Assembly: GCA_025934375.1 (NCBI GenBank)
Contig: JAICYD010000033.1
Location: 1-54,749 of the forward strand
DNA length: 54,749 nt
Direction of reading: 5' to 3'
Origin: Streptosporangiaceae bacterium
GTDB lineage: Bacteria > Actinomycetota > Actinomycetes > Streptosporangiales > Streptosporangiaceae
Numbering within the stretch: position 1 is the stretch's first letter; the number at the start of each line of letters is the position of its first letter. The notes under the pieces are model-generated. The model had not been told where the DNA came from. It saw nothing but the letters and a program-made list of their open reading frames with translations, and made no database searches. Shown here one piece after another: positions 41,766 through 50,955 of the stretch. The translations under genes and the position numbers were made by a program.

Positions 41766-43109
41766 GTGACCCGATCCGCCAGCCTCACCGCCTGGGAACC
41801 TGAAGACGCCGCCTTCTGGGCGGCGACCGGGCGGCGGGTCGCCACCCGCAACATGTGGACGTCGGTATTCGCCGAGCACGTCGGCTTCTCCGTGTGGAGC
41901 CTGTGGTCGGTCCTGGTGCTGTTCATGACCCCCAAGGCCGGCTTCGCGCTCAGCCAGGGGGATAAGTTCCTGCTCGTCAGCCTGGTCACGCTGGTCGGCG
42001 CGCTGGTCCGGCCGGCCTACGCCTACGCGGTGACCCGGTTCGGCGGGCGCACCTGGACCACCGCGTCGGCGCTGGCGCTGCTCGTCCCGGTGATCCTCGC
42101 GACCGCCATGATGGGTGACCCGCACGCGCCACTGGGCGCGTTCATGGCGTGCGCGGCCGTCAGCGGCCTGGGCGGCGGGAGTTTCGCCGCGTCCACCACC
42201 AACATCAACTTCTTCTTCCCGGACCGGGCCAAGGGCCGGGCGCTGGGCATCAACGCCGGCGGCGGGAACCTCGGCGTCGCCACCGTACAGTTGCTCGGAC
42301 TGGCGGTGATCGCCGTCGCGGGGACGAGCCACCCGCGGGCGCTCACCGTTATCTACCTCCCGCTGCTGGCGGCGGCCGCGATTTGCGGGTACGCGCTGAT
42401 GGACAACCTGCCCGGAATGCGCACCGGCGGCGCCACCTACACCCGCGCCCTGCGCGACCGGCATTGCTGGACCATCTCGCTGCTGTACATCGGCACGTTC
42501 GGCTCGTTCATCGGGTACAGCTTCGCCTTCGGCCTGGTCTTGCAGAACGACTTCGGCCGCAGCCCGCTGCAGGCGGCCGGCCTGACGTTCATCGGCCCGC
42601 TGCTCGGCTCGCTGACCCGGCCAGCCGGCGGCGCGCTCGCGGACCGGTTCGGCGCGGCCCGCATCACGATGACCGCCTTCACCGGGCTGGCCGCGGGCAC
42701 CGCGGTCGCCATCGGCGCCTCCGTCGCGCACTCGCTGCCGCTGTTCACCGTGGCGTTCGTCGCGCTGTTCGCGCTCAGCGGCCTGGGCAACGGGTCCACC
42801 TACGCGATGATCGGCGCCCCTTACGCGGCGGGCGCCGAGCGGGCCATCGCCGGCGGCGCCGACCCGACGGCGGCCCGGCTGCGCGCCCGCCGCCAGGCGG
42901 GGGCCGTCATCGCCTTCGCGGGGACTGTCGGCGGTCTCGGCGGGGTCGCCATCAACCTGGCCTTCCGCCAGTCCTACCTGCACGCGCACAACGCCCGGCC
43001 GGCCCTGGCCGGCTTCCTCGCCTACTACGCGGCCTGCGCCGCGATCACGGTCCTGGCCGGGCGGCGGCAAGCGGTCGCGACGACGGTCCCCGCACGGGCG
43101 GCAGCGTGA
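41766..43109 (+). CDS. narK: NarK-type nitrate/nitrite MFS transporter
   Basis: The 447-residue membrane protein has 12 predicted helices and the NNP-family signatures GLGGGSFAASTTNINFFFPDRAKGRALG and FVALFALSGLGNGSTYAMIG, which bind and move nitrate/nitrite. The conserved Arg pair sits around the VRPAYAYAVTRFGGR and LTRPAGGALADRFGAAR regions. GTG 41766 follows gagaaggg with a 6-nt spacer; the longer open frame lacks support. It is the first gene of the nitrate operon and its stop overlaps the nitrate reductase GTG by 4 nt. In assimilatory operons this transporter is often called narK or nasA. Confidence 0.92.
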   Translation: MTRSASLTAWEPEDAAFWAATGRRVATRNMWTSVFAEHVGFSVWSLWSVLVLFMTPKAGFALSQGDKFLLVSLVTLVGALVRPAYAYAVTRFGGRTWTTASALALLVPVILATAMMGDPHAPLGAFMACAAVSGLGGGSFAASTTNINFFFPDRAKGRALGINAGGGNLGVATVQLLGLAVIAVAGTSHPRALTVIYLPLLAAAAICGYALMDNLPGMRTGGATYTRALRDRHCWTISLLYIGTFGSFIGYSFAFGLVLQNDFGRSPLQAAGLTFIGPLLGSLTRPAGGALADRFGAARITMTAFTGLAAGTAVAIGASVAHSLPLFTVAFVALFALSGLGNGSTYAMIGAPYAAGAERAIAGGADPTAARLRARRQAGAVIAFAGTVGGLGGVAINLAFRQSYLHAHNARPALAGFLAYYAACAAITVLAGRRQAVATTVPARAAA

Positions 43110-43162
43110 GCCAGGAACACGGTGCTAGCCAGGAACACGGTGTTAGCCAGGAACACAGCGTG
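43106..43162 (+). repeat. Tandem 18-bp repeats at nitrate reductase N-terminus
   Basis: Three units of [GA]TGAGCCAGGAACACGGT type, followed by a partial fourth, encode VSQEHG-ASQEHG-VSQEHS-VS. Each unit carries agga or gaac and a following GTG-like codon, so start signals are reiterated. Confidence 0.75.
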
Positions 43163-45253
43163 AGCGCGGCGAGGGGCACGCCCACGCATTGCCCCTACTG
43201 CGCGCTCCAGTGCGCGATAACCATCTCCCTCCCCGCAACGCCTGCGGGCGAGCCGCTGATCGCGCCCCGCGACTTCCCGGTTAACCGGGGCGGGCTTTGC
43301 CAGAAGGGCTGGACGAGCGCGGAACTGCTGCGGGCACCGGACCGGCTTACCACCCCACTCCTGCGGGAGGAAACCGGAACGCGCCCGGCGACGTGGGATG
43401 AGGCGCTCGGCCGCGTCGTCGCCACGATCACCCGGCTGCGGCGCGAGCATGGTCCCGACTCGGTGGCCGTCTTCGGCAGCGGGGCGCTGACCAACGAGAA
43501 GGCGTACCTGCTGGGCAAGTTCGCCCGGGTCGCCCTGCGCACCAGCCAGGTCGACTACAACGGCCGGTTCTGCATGTCCTCGGCGGCCGCCGCCGGGAAC
43601 CGCGCGTTCGGCATCGACCGGGGCCTGCCGTTCCCGGTCACCGACCTTGGCCGGGCCGGCCTAGTGGTGCTGGCGGGCGCGAACCCGGCGGAGACGATGC
43701 CGCCGCTCATGGGCCACCTCACCGGGCCCGGCACCCGGCTCATCGTGATCGACCCGCGCCGCACCCCCACCGCGGTGGCCGCGCTCAGCGGCGGCGGCCT
43801 GCACCTGCAGCCAGCCCCCGGCACCGACCTGGCCCTCGCCCTCGGCCTGCTGCACGTCGCCCGGACCAGCGGCTACCTGGACACTCCGGCCCGCGCGACG
43901 TACCGGCGGCAGCGCACCGCCGGCTGGGAGCAAGCCTGGCAGCGGGCCGCCGCCTGGTGGCCGGAGCGAGCCGAGCGGGTCACCGGGGTCGCGGTCGCCG
44001 ACATGCGGGCGGCCGTCCAGCTGCTGCACGCGGCGCCCGGTGCCTACATCCTCACCGGGCGCGGCGCCGAGCAGCACACCAAGGGCACCGACACGGCCAG
44101 CGCGTGGATAAACCTGGCGCTGGCCTTCGGCCTGCCCGGCACCGCCGGCCACGGCTATGGCTGCCTGACCGGCCAGGGCAACGGGCAGGGCGGCCGGGAG
44201 CACGGGCAGAAGGCCGATCAGCTGCCCGGCTATCGTTCCATCGCCGACCCGGCGGCCCGGGCGCACATCGCGCGCGCCTGGGGCATCCCCGAGGCCGACA
44301 TCCCCGGCCCGGGGCGCAGCGCGACCGAGCTACTGGAGGCGATCGGCACCGAGGGCGGCCCGAAGGCCCTGCTGGTCTTCGGGGCCAACCTCGCCGTGTC
44401 CGCCCCCCGGGCGCGGCACGTTACCGGGAAGCTTCGCCAGCTGGAGCTGCTGGTGGTGGCCGATTCCGTCCCGTCGGAAACCGCCCGGCTCGCGGACGTG
44501 GCCTTGCCGGTCGCCCAGTGGGCGGAGGAGTCCGGGACGATGACCAGCCTGGAGGGCCGGATCCTGCGCCGCCGCCGCGCGCTGAGCCCGCCCGATGGCG
44601 TCTGGACCGACCTGGAGGTGCTCAGCGCGCTGGCGACGCGCCTGGGCCGCGATCGCGCGGAGTTCCCCGCCGATCCCGATGCCGTGCTCGCCGAGCTGCG
44701 CGCAGCCTCTCGGGGCGGGCTGGCCGATTACTCGGGCGCCGACACTGCCCGCCTTGACGACGAGGTCCCCCTCTACTGGCCGGTCCCGGCCGGCTCGGAC
44801 GGCACCCCCCGGCTCTTCGGCCGGCGGTTCGCGCACCCCGACGGGCGGGCGCGGTTCGTCGCGGTCGATCACCGGGACGCGGCAGAGCTGCCAGACCGGG
44901 AGTTCCCGCTCTTCGCCACCACCGGGCGGGTGCTGCAGCACTACCAAAGCGGCGCGCAGACCCGCCGGGTGCCCGAGCTGCACCGGGCCCAGCCGGAGGC
45001 GTTCGTCGAGGTTCACCCGGATACCGCCCGCCGGGCAGGGCTGGCCGATGGCGGCCGGGCAACGGTGATCTCGCGGCGCGGCACCGTGGCGGCCCGGGTC
45101 CGGTGCGTCGCCACGATGCGCTGCGACACGGTCTTCCTGCCGTTCCACTTCCCGGGCGACGGCTCGGCCAACGCACTCACCAACCCGGCGCTCGACCCGG
45201 TCAGCCGCATGCCGGAGTTCAAGGTGTGCGCGGTGCGGCTGGAGCCCGCGTGA
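43106..45253 (+). CDS. nasA: Assimilatory nitrate reductase catalytic subunit
   Basis: The 715-residue molybdopterin oxidoreductase begins (after the repeat tail) with the [4Fe-4S] motif HCPYCALQC ... GLCQKGW, then the Mo-bisMGD domain (RFCMSSAAAAGNRAFGIDRG, LVVLAGANPAETMPPLMGHL, IVIDPRRTPTA) and the molydopterin-binding C-terminal domain (FPLFATTGRVLQHYQSGAQT). It reduces nitrate to nitrite in the cytoplasm using electrons from the neighbouring oxidoreductase. Residues 1-18 are three Val-Ser-Gln-Glu-His-Gly repeats from 18-bp units. GTG 43106 overlaps narK's stop by 4 nt. Its stop overlaps the next gene likewise. Length is typical of bacterial NasA/NarB. Confidence 0.92.
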   Translation: MSQEHGASQEHGVSQEHSVSAARGTPTHCPYCALQCAITISLPATPAGEPLIAPRDFPVNRGGLCQKGWTSAELLRAPDRLTTPLLREETGTRPATWDEALGRVVATITRLRREHGPDSVAVFGSGALTNEKAYLLGKFARVALRTSQVDYNGRFCMSSAAAAGNRAFGIDRGLPFPVTDLGRAGLVVLAGANPAETMPPLMGHLTGPGTRLIVIDPRRTPTAVAALSGGGLHLQPAPGTDLALALGLLHVARTSGYLDTPARATYRRQRTAGWEQAWQRAAAWWPERAERVTGVAVADMRAAVQLLHAAPGAYILTGRGAEQHTKGTDTASAWINLALAFGLPGTAGHGYGCLTGQGNGQGGREHGQKADQLPGYRSIADPAARAHIARAWGIPEADIPGPGRSATELLEAIGTEGGPKALLVFGANLAVSAPRARHVTGKLRQLELLVVADSVPSETARLADVALPVAQWAEESGTMTSLEGRILRRRRALSPPDGVWTDLEVLSALATRLGRDRAEFPADPDAVLAELRAASRGGLADYSGADTARLDDEVPLYWPVPAGSDGTPRLFGRRFAHPDGRARFVAVDHRDAAELPDREFPLFATTGRVLQHYQSGAQTRRVPELHRAQPEAFVEVHPDTARRAGLADGGRATVISRRGTVAARVRCVATMRCDTVFLPFHFPGDGSANALTNPALDPVSRMPEFKVCAVRLEPA

Positions 45254-46779
45254 CCAGGCGGCACTGCGTGATCATCGGAAACGGGATGGTGGGCGCGCGG
45301 TTCGCGCAGGAGGCCCGCCGCCATGACCCCGCCGCGCGAGCCCTCGACATCACCATCGTGGGCGCCGAGCACCGTCCGGCGTACAACCGCGTCCTGCTGC
45401 CCAACTTGCTTTCGGGTGCGATGCGCGACGAGGACCTGATCCTGGGCGACCCCGGCTGGTACGCCAGCCACCACGTCCGGCTGCGGACCGGAACGCCGGC
45501 CATCCGCGTTGACGTGGCCGCGCACGCCGTCTGGACCGGCACCGGGGACGCGATCGGCTACGACCACCTAGTCCTGGCCACCGGGGCCCGGGCGCGAGTG
45601 CCGGCGATTCCGGGGATCGCGGCCGTGGTCCCGGAGGCAGCGGCCGGCGTCACCGCACTGCGGACGATCGGCGACGCCCGCCGGCTGGCGAACCTCGCCG
45701 TGACCGCGCGCCGCAAGCACGGGCGGATCGCGGTGCTCGGCGGCGGTGTCCTCGGCATCGAGGCCGCGCGGGCGCTGACCGCGCGCGGTACGGCGGTGAC
45801 GGTGCTGCACCGGGGCGGGCACCCGATGGCCCGCCAGCTTGACGCGCCCGCCGGGCGGGCGCTGGCCACCGCGATCCGCGCGACTGGAATCGACTTGCGC
45901 CTCGCGGTCGAGGCGGTCCGCTGGGAACCCGGCCGGGGCCTGTGGGTCCGGCCGGCCGGGAGCCCGGGAGCGGAGCCGGGCGCAGAACCCGGCGCGGAGC
46001 TGGTGCGCGCCGATGGGCTGCTTGTCTCGGCGGGCACGATCCCGGAGACGGGGCTGGCGGCCGCGGCGGGGCTGCGGCTGGCGCCGTCGGCCGCGATCGC
46101 CATCGAGGACGCGCTGACCACCTCCGACCCGGACGTGTACGCGATCGGGGACTGCGCCGGCCATCCGGGGGCGGCCGGCGGGCTGGTGCAGCCCGGCTGG
46201 GAGCAAGCCGCGGTGCTCGCCAGCCGGCTCACTGGCGCCGAGCCCCGGGCGCGCTATCGCGGATCGGCGCGGGTCACCCGGCTCAAGGCGGCCGGGATCG
46301 ACTTGACCTGCGTCGGCGACGCGTTCCCGGATGTCGCCGACCCGGACTTCGAGGTGCTGCGCTTCGAGGACGCGGGCCGCTACGCCAAGCTCGTGCTGCA
46401 AGACGACCGGGTGGCCGGGGCGACCATGCTCGGCTTCCCGGACGCCGCGGCCGGGATCGTCCAGCTCTATGACCGAGACGTCCCGGTACCGTCGGACCGG
46501 CTCGCGCTGCTGCTCGGCCGGGCGCTCCCGGCGGAGGCAGGCGGCACCAGGGCCCCGGCGGCGCTGCCCGATCACGCGATCGTGTGCCGCTGCAACATGG
46601 TCACCAAGGCCCAGCTCCGGGACGCCTGGCACGAGGGGGCCACGAGCCGTCCCGCCCTGTGCGCCGCGACCCGGGCGGCCACCGGCTGCGGCGGCTGCGG
46701 CGGCGACGTCGACGCCTTCGCCGACTGGCTCTCGAACACGGATCCGGTGAAGCCCGCTAAGGAGGCGATCTTGCGATGA
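45250..46779 (+). CDS. NasB-like FAD/NAD oxidoreductase with [2Fe-2S] domain
   Basis: The 509-residue protein has a FAD-binding fold (CVIIGNGMVGARFAQEA, GYDHLVLATGARARVPAIPG), a NAD-binding fold (IAVLGGGVLGIEAARALTARG) and the conserved YAIGDCAG. The C-terminal BFD-like [2Fe-2S] domain shows C-x-C (VCRCNMVTKAQL) and C-x2-C (TGCGGCGGD). Such proteins pass NADH electrons to assimilatory nitrate reductase; it also resembles the N-terminal half of NirB. The internal PGAEPGAEPGAE (about residues 237-250) is a short in-frame repeat. GTG 45250 overlaps nasA's stop by 4 nt, and its own stop overlaps nirB. Confidence 0.88.
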   Translation: MTRRHCVIIGNGMVGARFAQEARRHDPAARALDITIVGAEHRPAYNRVLLPNLLSGAMRDEDLILGDPGWYASHHVRLRTGTPAIRVDVAAHAVWTGTGDAIGYDHLVLATGARARVPAIPGIAAVVPEAAAGVTALRTIGDARRLANLAVTARRKHGRIAVLGGGVLGIEAARALTARGTAVTVLHRGGHPMARQLDAPAGRALATAIRATGIDLRLAVEAVRWEPGRGLWVRPAGSPGAEPGAEPGAELVRADGLLVSAGTIPETGLAAAAGLRLAPSAAIAIEDALTTSDPDVYAIGDCAGHPGAAGGLVQPGWEQAAVLASRLTGAEPRARYRGSARVTRLKAAGIDLTCVGDAFPDVADPDFEVLRFEDAGRYAKLVLQDDRVAGATMLGFPDAAAGIVQLYDRDVPVPSDRLALLLGRALPAEAGGTRAPAALPDHAIVCRCNMVTKAQLRDAWHEGATSRPALCAATRAATGCGGCGGDVDAFADWLSNTDPVKPAKEAILR

Positions 46780-49337
46780 CGGTACCGGAAAGGACTCTGC
46801 CGGGAAAGACCGTGCCGGGAAAGACAGTGCCGAAAAGGGTGGTCGTGGTTGGCCACGGGATGGTCGGGCACCGCTTCGTGGAGGCGCTGCTGGCCCGGGA
46901 CACGGCCGGCGCGTGGGGGATCACCGTGCTGTCGGAGGAACCGCGCCCGGCCTACGACCGGGTCGCCCTCTCGTCGGTGTTCGACGGGGCGGATGAGATG
47001 TCGCTGCGGCTGCCGGCCCTGGACGCGGCCCGGGTCGACCTGCGGCTGGGCGTGCGGGCCGAGTCGGTGGACCGGGCGGCGCGGGTCGTGCGGACCGGCG
47101 ATGGCGAGCGCATCGGGTATGACGAGCTAGTCCTGGCGACGGGCTCCTATCCCTTTGTCCCGCCCGTGCCCGGCCACGACGCGCCCGGGTGCTTCGTATA
47201 CCGGACCCTGGATGACCTGGCCGCGATCAAGAAGCTGTGCTCCTCCGGGGCGGGGGTGGTCATCGGCGGCGGCCTGCTCGGACTGGAGGCGGCGAACGCG
47301 CTACGGCTGCTGGGGCTGGACCCGCACGTCGTCGAGATGGCCCCGCACCTGATGGCGGTGCAGGTCGACGCGGGCGGCGGCGCGCTGCTGGGCAGGCTGG
47401 TCACCGACCTGGGCGTCACTGTGCACTGCGGCATCGGGACCGCGCGGGTTCTGACCGACCCGGCCAGCGGCCAGGCGAGCGGCGTCGAGCTCACGGACGG
47501 GACCGTCATCAGCGCCTCTGTCGTGGTGTTCGCGACCGGGGTACGGCCCCGGGACCAGCTGGCCCGCGACATGGGCGTGGCCATCGGGCCGCGCGGCGGC
47601 GTCGTGGTCAACGAGGCCTGCCGGTCGGTATCCGATGAGCGCGTCTGGGCGATTGGTGAGGTCGCGTGCGCCGACGGGGTGGTGTACGGGCTGGTCGCGC
47701 CGGGATACGCGATGGCCGAGACGGTCGCCGACCGGCTGGCCGGCGGTGCCGCCGCCTTCTCCGGCGCCGACCTGTCGGCCAAGCTGAAGCTGCTCGGGGT
47801 GGACGTGGCCTCGTTCGGCGACGCGCACGGCCGCACCCCGGGCGCGCTGTGCGTCACCCTCAACGACCCGGTGCGCCGCGCCTACGGCAAGCTCGTGATC
47901 TCTGATGACGCCGCCACGCTGCTCGGCGGCATCCTGGTCGGCGACGCGGGCCGCTACCCGATGCTGCGGGCGCTCGTCGGGTCACCGCTTCCGGCCGACC
48001 CGTCGGCGCTGCTGGCGCCGGAGGGAGCGGGCGCGAGCGGGGACGGCGGGGCGGGGCTGGCCGGGCTGCCCGACTCCGCGCAAGTCTGCTCGTGCAACGC
48101 CGTCACCAAGGGCGACCTGCTCACCGCGATCACCTCGGGCGCGGCGCGCGACGTGGCCGGCCTGGCGGCGTGCACCCGCGCGGGCACCGGCTGCGGGTCC
48201 TGCGTTCCGGCCCTGAAGCAGTTGCTCGGCGTGGCCGGCGTGGCGCAGTCCACGGCGATCTGCGAGCACTTGCGCGCCTCCCGCGCCGAGCTGTACGAGA
48301 TCATCGGCGGCGCCGGCATCCGCACGTTCACCGAGCTGATCACCAGGTACGGACGGGGGCGCGGCTGCGACATCTGCAAGCCCGCCGTCGCCTCGATCCT
48401 CGCCTCGCTGCACACCGGCGACCACATCCTGGATGGCGAGCGCGGCGCGCTGCAAGACACCAACGACCGCCACCTGGCCAACATGCAGCGCAACGGAACC
48501 TACTCGGTGGTGCCGCGGATCCCCGGCGGGGAAATCACCCCGGCCAAGCTGATGGTGATCGCGCGGGTCGCCGAGGACTTCGGGCTGTACACCAAGATCA
48601 CCGGCGGGCAGCGGATCGACCTGCTGGGCGCGCGGCTTGAGCAGCTGCCGCTGATCTGGAAGCGGCTGACCGACGCCGGCTTTGAATCAGGGCACGCCTA
48701 CGGCAAGGCGCTGCGCACGGTCAAGTCATGCGTCGGCTCGGCCTGGTGCCGGTATGGCGTCCAGGACTCGGTGGGCCTAGCCATCGAGCTTGAGCTGCGC
48801 TACCGGGGACTGCGGTCCCCGCACAAGCTCAAGGGCGGCGTCTCCGGCTGCGCGCGTGAGTGCGCGGAGGCGCGGTCGAAGGACTTCGGCGTCATCGCCA
48901 CGGAGAACGGGTGGAACCTGTACGTCGGCGGGAACGGCGGGTTCCGGCCGCGGCACGCCGAGCTACTCGTCGCCGACGTGCCGACGGACGAGCTCATCAC
49001 GATCATCGACCGGTTCTTGATGTTCTACATCCGCACCGCGGACCGGCTGCAGCGCACCGCCGCCTGGATCGAGTCGATGGACGGCGGGCTGGAGCACCTG
49101 CGCGACGTCATCGTCGCTGACCGTCTCGGCATCTGCGCCGACCTGGACGCGGCGATGGCCCGGCACGTCGCCGACTACCGCGACGAGTGGAAGGCGGTGC
49201 TCGCCGACCCGCAGCGGCTGGCCCGGTTCGCCTCGTTCGTCAACGCGCCCGCCGCCCCCGACCCCGCGATCTCGTTCACCGTCGAGCGCGGCCAGAAGAT
49301 CCCCAACCGTCCGCTGCTCCCACTGGAGGTGCTGTGA
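46776..49337 (+). CDS. nirB: Nitrite reductase large subunit
   Basis: The 853-residue enzyme reduces nitrite to ammonium with NADH. Domains in order are FAD/NAD-binding (VVVVGHGMVGHRFVEAL ... AIGEVACADG), two BFD-type [2Fe-2S] regions (VCSCNAVTKGDLLTAI ... TGCGSC and RGCDICKPAVASIL), nitrite/sulfite reductase ferredoxin-like half (PAKLMVIARVAEDFGLYTKI) and the siroheme/[4Fe-4S] domain with C-x5-C (SCVGSAWCRYG) and C-x3-C (GCARECAEA). All ligands are intact. Residues ~3-22 are the pentapeptide repeats VPERT-LPGKT-VPGKT-VPKRV. ATG 46776 overlaps the previous stop (ATGA) and the end overlaps nirD. Confidence 0.95.
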   Translation: MTVPERTLPGKTVPGKTVPKRVVVVGHGMVGHRFVEALLARDTAGAWGITVLSEEPRPAYDRVALSSVFDGADEMSLRLPALDAARVDLRLGVRAESVDRAARVVRTGDGERIGYDELVLATGSYPFVPPVPGHDAPGCFVYRTLDDLAAIKKLCSSGAGVVIGGGLLGLEAANALRLLGLDPHVVEMAPHLMAVQVDAGGGALLGRLVTDLGVTVHCGIGTARVLTDPASGQASGVELTDGTVISASVVVFATGVRPRDQLARDMGVAIGPRGGVVVNEACRSVSDERVWAIGEVACADGVVYGLVAPGYAMAETVADRLAGGAAAFSGADLSAKLKLLGVDVASFGDAHGRTPGALCVTLNDPVRRAYGKLVISDDAATLLGGILVGDAGRYPMLRALVGSPLPADPSALLAPEGAGASGDGGAGLAGLPDSAQVCSCNAVTKGDLLTAITSGAARDVAGLAACTRAGTGCGSCVPALKQLLGVAGVAQSTAICEHLRASRAELYEIIGGAGIRTFTELITRYGRGRGCDICKPAVASILASLHTGDHILDGERGALQDTNDRHLANMQRNGTYSVVPRIPGGEITPAKLMVIARVAEDFGLYTKITGGQRIDLLGARLEQLPLIWKRLTDAGFESGHAYGKALRTVKSCVGSAWCRYGVQDSVGLAIELELRYRGLRSPHKLKGGVSGCARECAEARSKDFGVIATENGWNLYVGGNGGFRPRHAELLVADVPTDELITIIDRFLMFYIRTADRLQRTAAWIESMDGGLEHLRDVIVADRLGICADLDAAMARHVADYRDEWKAVLADPQRLARFASFVNAPAAPDPAISFTVERGQKIPNRPLLPLEVL
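46782..46841 (+). repeat. Tandem 15-bp repeats at NirB N-terminus
   Basis: Four units of GTGCCGGGAAAGAC[AC] type encode VPERT-LPGKT-VPGKT-VPKRV just after the start. ggaaag and the GTG that follows recur in each unit. Confidence 0.7.
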
Positions 49338-49711
49338 GTATTCAGGCCATCGAAGCGACCGTTGTGCGGGTGCCCCGATCGGCGCTGGTCCCCGAGCAGG
49401 GGGCGGCGGTGCTGCTGCCCTCGGGGAAGTCGGCGGCGGTGTTCATGCTGCATGACGGGTCGGTGCACGCGGTTGGCAACCTGGACCCGTTCTATGGCGC
49501 GCCGGTCATCTGCCACGGGATCGTCGGTGACCGGTCGGGGGCCCCGACGGTGGCCAGCCCGCTCGGCAAGCAGGTGTTCTGCCTGCGCACGGGGGCATGC
49601 CTGGATGATGGGACGGTATCGCTGCCCGTGTTCCCGGTCGCCGCGGACGACGACATGATCCACCTGTCCATCCCCGTTCACGAGGCCGAAACAGATGCCC
49701 TGACATCATGA
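49334..49711 (+). CDS. nirD: Nitrite reductase small subunit
   Basis: The 125-residue Rieske-like fold protein shows SGKSAAVFMLHDGSVHAVGN and SPLGKQVFCLRTGACLDDG. NirD lacks the Cys/His iron ligands of true Rieske proteins, as is normal for this family, and stabilises NirB. GTG 49334 overlaps the nirB stop by 4 nt and the nirD stop overlaps nnaR by ATGA. Confidence 0.9.
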   Translation: MSIQAIEATVVRVPRSALVPEQGAAVLLPSGKSAAVFMLHDGSVHAVGNLDPFYGAPVICHGIVGDRSGAPTVASPLGKQVFCLRTGACLDDGTVSLPVFPVAADDDMIHLSIPVHEAETDALTS

Positions 49712-50835
49712 AGCACATGTCGCCGGAGCAGCTAGCACCACTGGCCGGGTTTACCGTTGCCGTGACCGCCGCGCGGCGCGCCGATGAGATCGGCGGGCTG
49801 CTGGAGCGGCGCGGCGCGGCGGTGCTGCACGCTCCGGCGCTGCGGATCATCCCGCTGGCCGACGACAGCGACCTCCACAAGGCCACGCTGGACCTGATCG
49901 CGACCCCGCCGGACACGGTCGTGGCGACCACGGGCATCGGCTTTCGAGGCTGGATGGAGGCCGCCGAGGGCTGGGGCGCGGGTGAGCGGCTGCGGGACGC
50001 GCTGAGCGGCGCGGCGCTCCTGGCGCGGGGGCCGAAGGCGACCGGCGCGATCAGGGCCGCCGGGCTGCGCGAGCGGTGGTCACCAGCCTCGGAGTCCTCC
50101 GCCGAGGTGCTGCAGCGGCTGCTGTCGGAGGGCAGCCTGGAAGGCCGCCGGATCGCGGTTCAGCTGCACGGGGAGCCGCTGCACGACTTCACGAACGCGC
50201 TGCGCCACGCGGGGGCGACGGTGGTGCCGATCGCCGTCTACCGCTGGACCGCCCCGGCCGACCTGACGCCGCTGGACCGGCTGCTGGATGCCATCGCGGC
50301 CGGGACCGTGGACGCGGTGACGTTCACCAGCGCGCTGGCGGCGATCGGGTTGCTACGCCGGGCGGCCCAGGCGGGCCGGACGACGGAGCTGGCCGGGGCG
50401 CTGTGCGACCGGGTGGTCCCGGCCTGCGTGGGACCGGTGACGGCGGCCCCGCTCCTGGAGCAGGGCATCCCGGCGACCTGGCCCGAGCGCTACCGGGTGG
50501 GCGCGCTGGTCCGGCACGTCACCGAGAAGCTGGCCGACTCGGTTCCGGTGCTCATGTCGGGCGGTCACCGCCTAGAGGTGCGTGGCTCGGCCGTCATCGT
50601 GGACGGGCGGCTGCGCCCGGTGCCACCCGGCCCGATGGCGGTGCTGCGCGCCCTGGCCCGCCGTCCGGGCTGGGTGGTGCCGCGCGCCGACCTGCTGACC
50701 GAGTTGCCCGGCGGCGGGGCGGACGAGCACGCGGTGGAGGCGGCGGTCGCCCGGCTGCGGTCGGGCCTGGGGTCACCGGGCATCGTGCAGACCGTGGTGA
50801 AGCGCGGCTACCGCCTGGCGACCGCCGCGCGCTGA
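49708..50835 (+). CDS. nnaR: HemD-winged-helix nitrate regulator (NnaR-like)
   Basis: The 375-residue protein fuses a uroporphyrinogen-III synthase fold (~10-270, LAGFTVAVTAARRADEIGGL ... AVTFTSALAAIGLL) with a C-terminal OmpR-type winged helix (~295-375, PPGPMAVLRALARRPGWVVP ... IVQTVVKRGYRLATAAR). This is the architecture of NnaR, the nitrate/nitrite regulator of Streptomyces and Mycobacterium smegmatis. Enzymatic HemD activity is possible but the context favours control of this operon, perhaps sensing a siroheme-linked tetrapyrrole. It closes a chain of six genes joined by 4-bp overlaps. ATG 49708 overlaps the nirD stop. Confidence 0.85.
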   Translation: MKHMSPEQLAPLAGFTVAVTAARRADEIGGLLERRGAAVLHAPALRIIPLADDSDLHKATLDLIATPPDTVVATTGIGFRGWMEAAEGWGAGERLRDALSGAALLARGPKATGAIRAAGLRERWSPASESSAEVLQRLLSEGSLEGRRIAVQLHGEPLHDFTNALRHAGATVVPIAVYRWTAPADLTPLDRLLDAIAAGTVDAVTFTSALAAIGLLRRAAQAGRTTELAGALCDRVVPACVGPVTAAPLLEQGIPATWPERYRVGALVRHVTEKLADSVPVLMSGGHRLEVRGSAVIVDGRLRPVPPGPMAVLRALARRPGWVVPRADLLTELPGGGADEHAVEAAVARLRSGLGSPGIVQTVVKRGYRLATAAR

Positions 50836-50847
50836 TGTAATGGCACG

Positions 50848-50955
50848 GTGCTTTCTGACAACACGGTGCCTTCCGACAACTCAGTGCCCTCCGGCGACAC
50901 AGTGCCCTCCGGCGACACAGTGCCCTCCGGCGACACAGTGCCTTCCGGCAACGCA
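50848..50955 (+). repeat. Six tandem 18-bp repeats at NUDIX N-terminus
   Basis: The unit GTGCCCTCCGGCGACACA is present three times identically, flanked by three diverged copies (GTGCTTTCTGACAACACG, GTGCCTTCCGACAACTCA, GTGCCTTCCGGCAACGCA). Each unit starts with an in-frame GTG. Confidence 0.85.

Noticed and set aside
41568..43070. 500-residue minus-strand frame antisense to narK
   Set aside because: Shadow of a GC-rich transporter gene.
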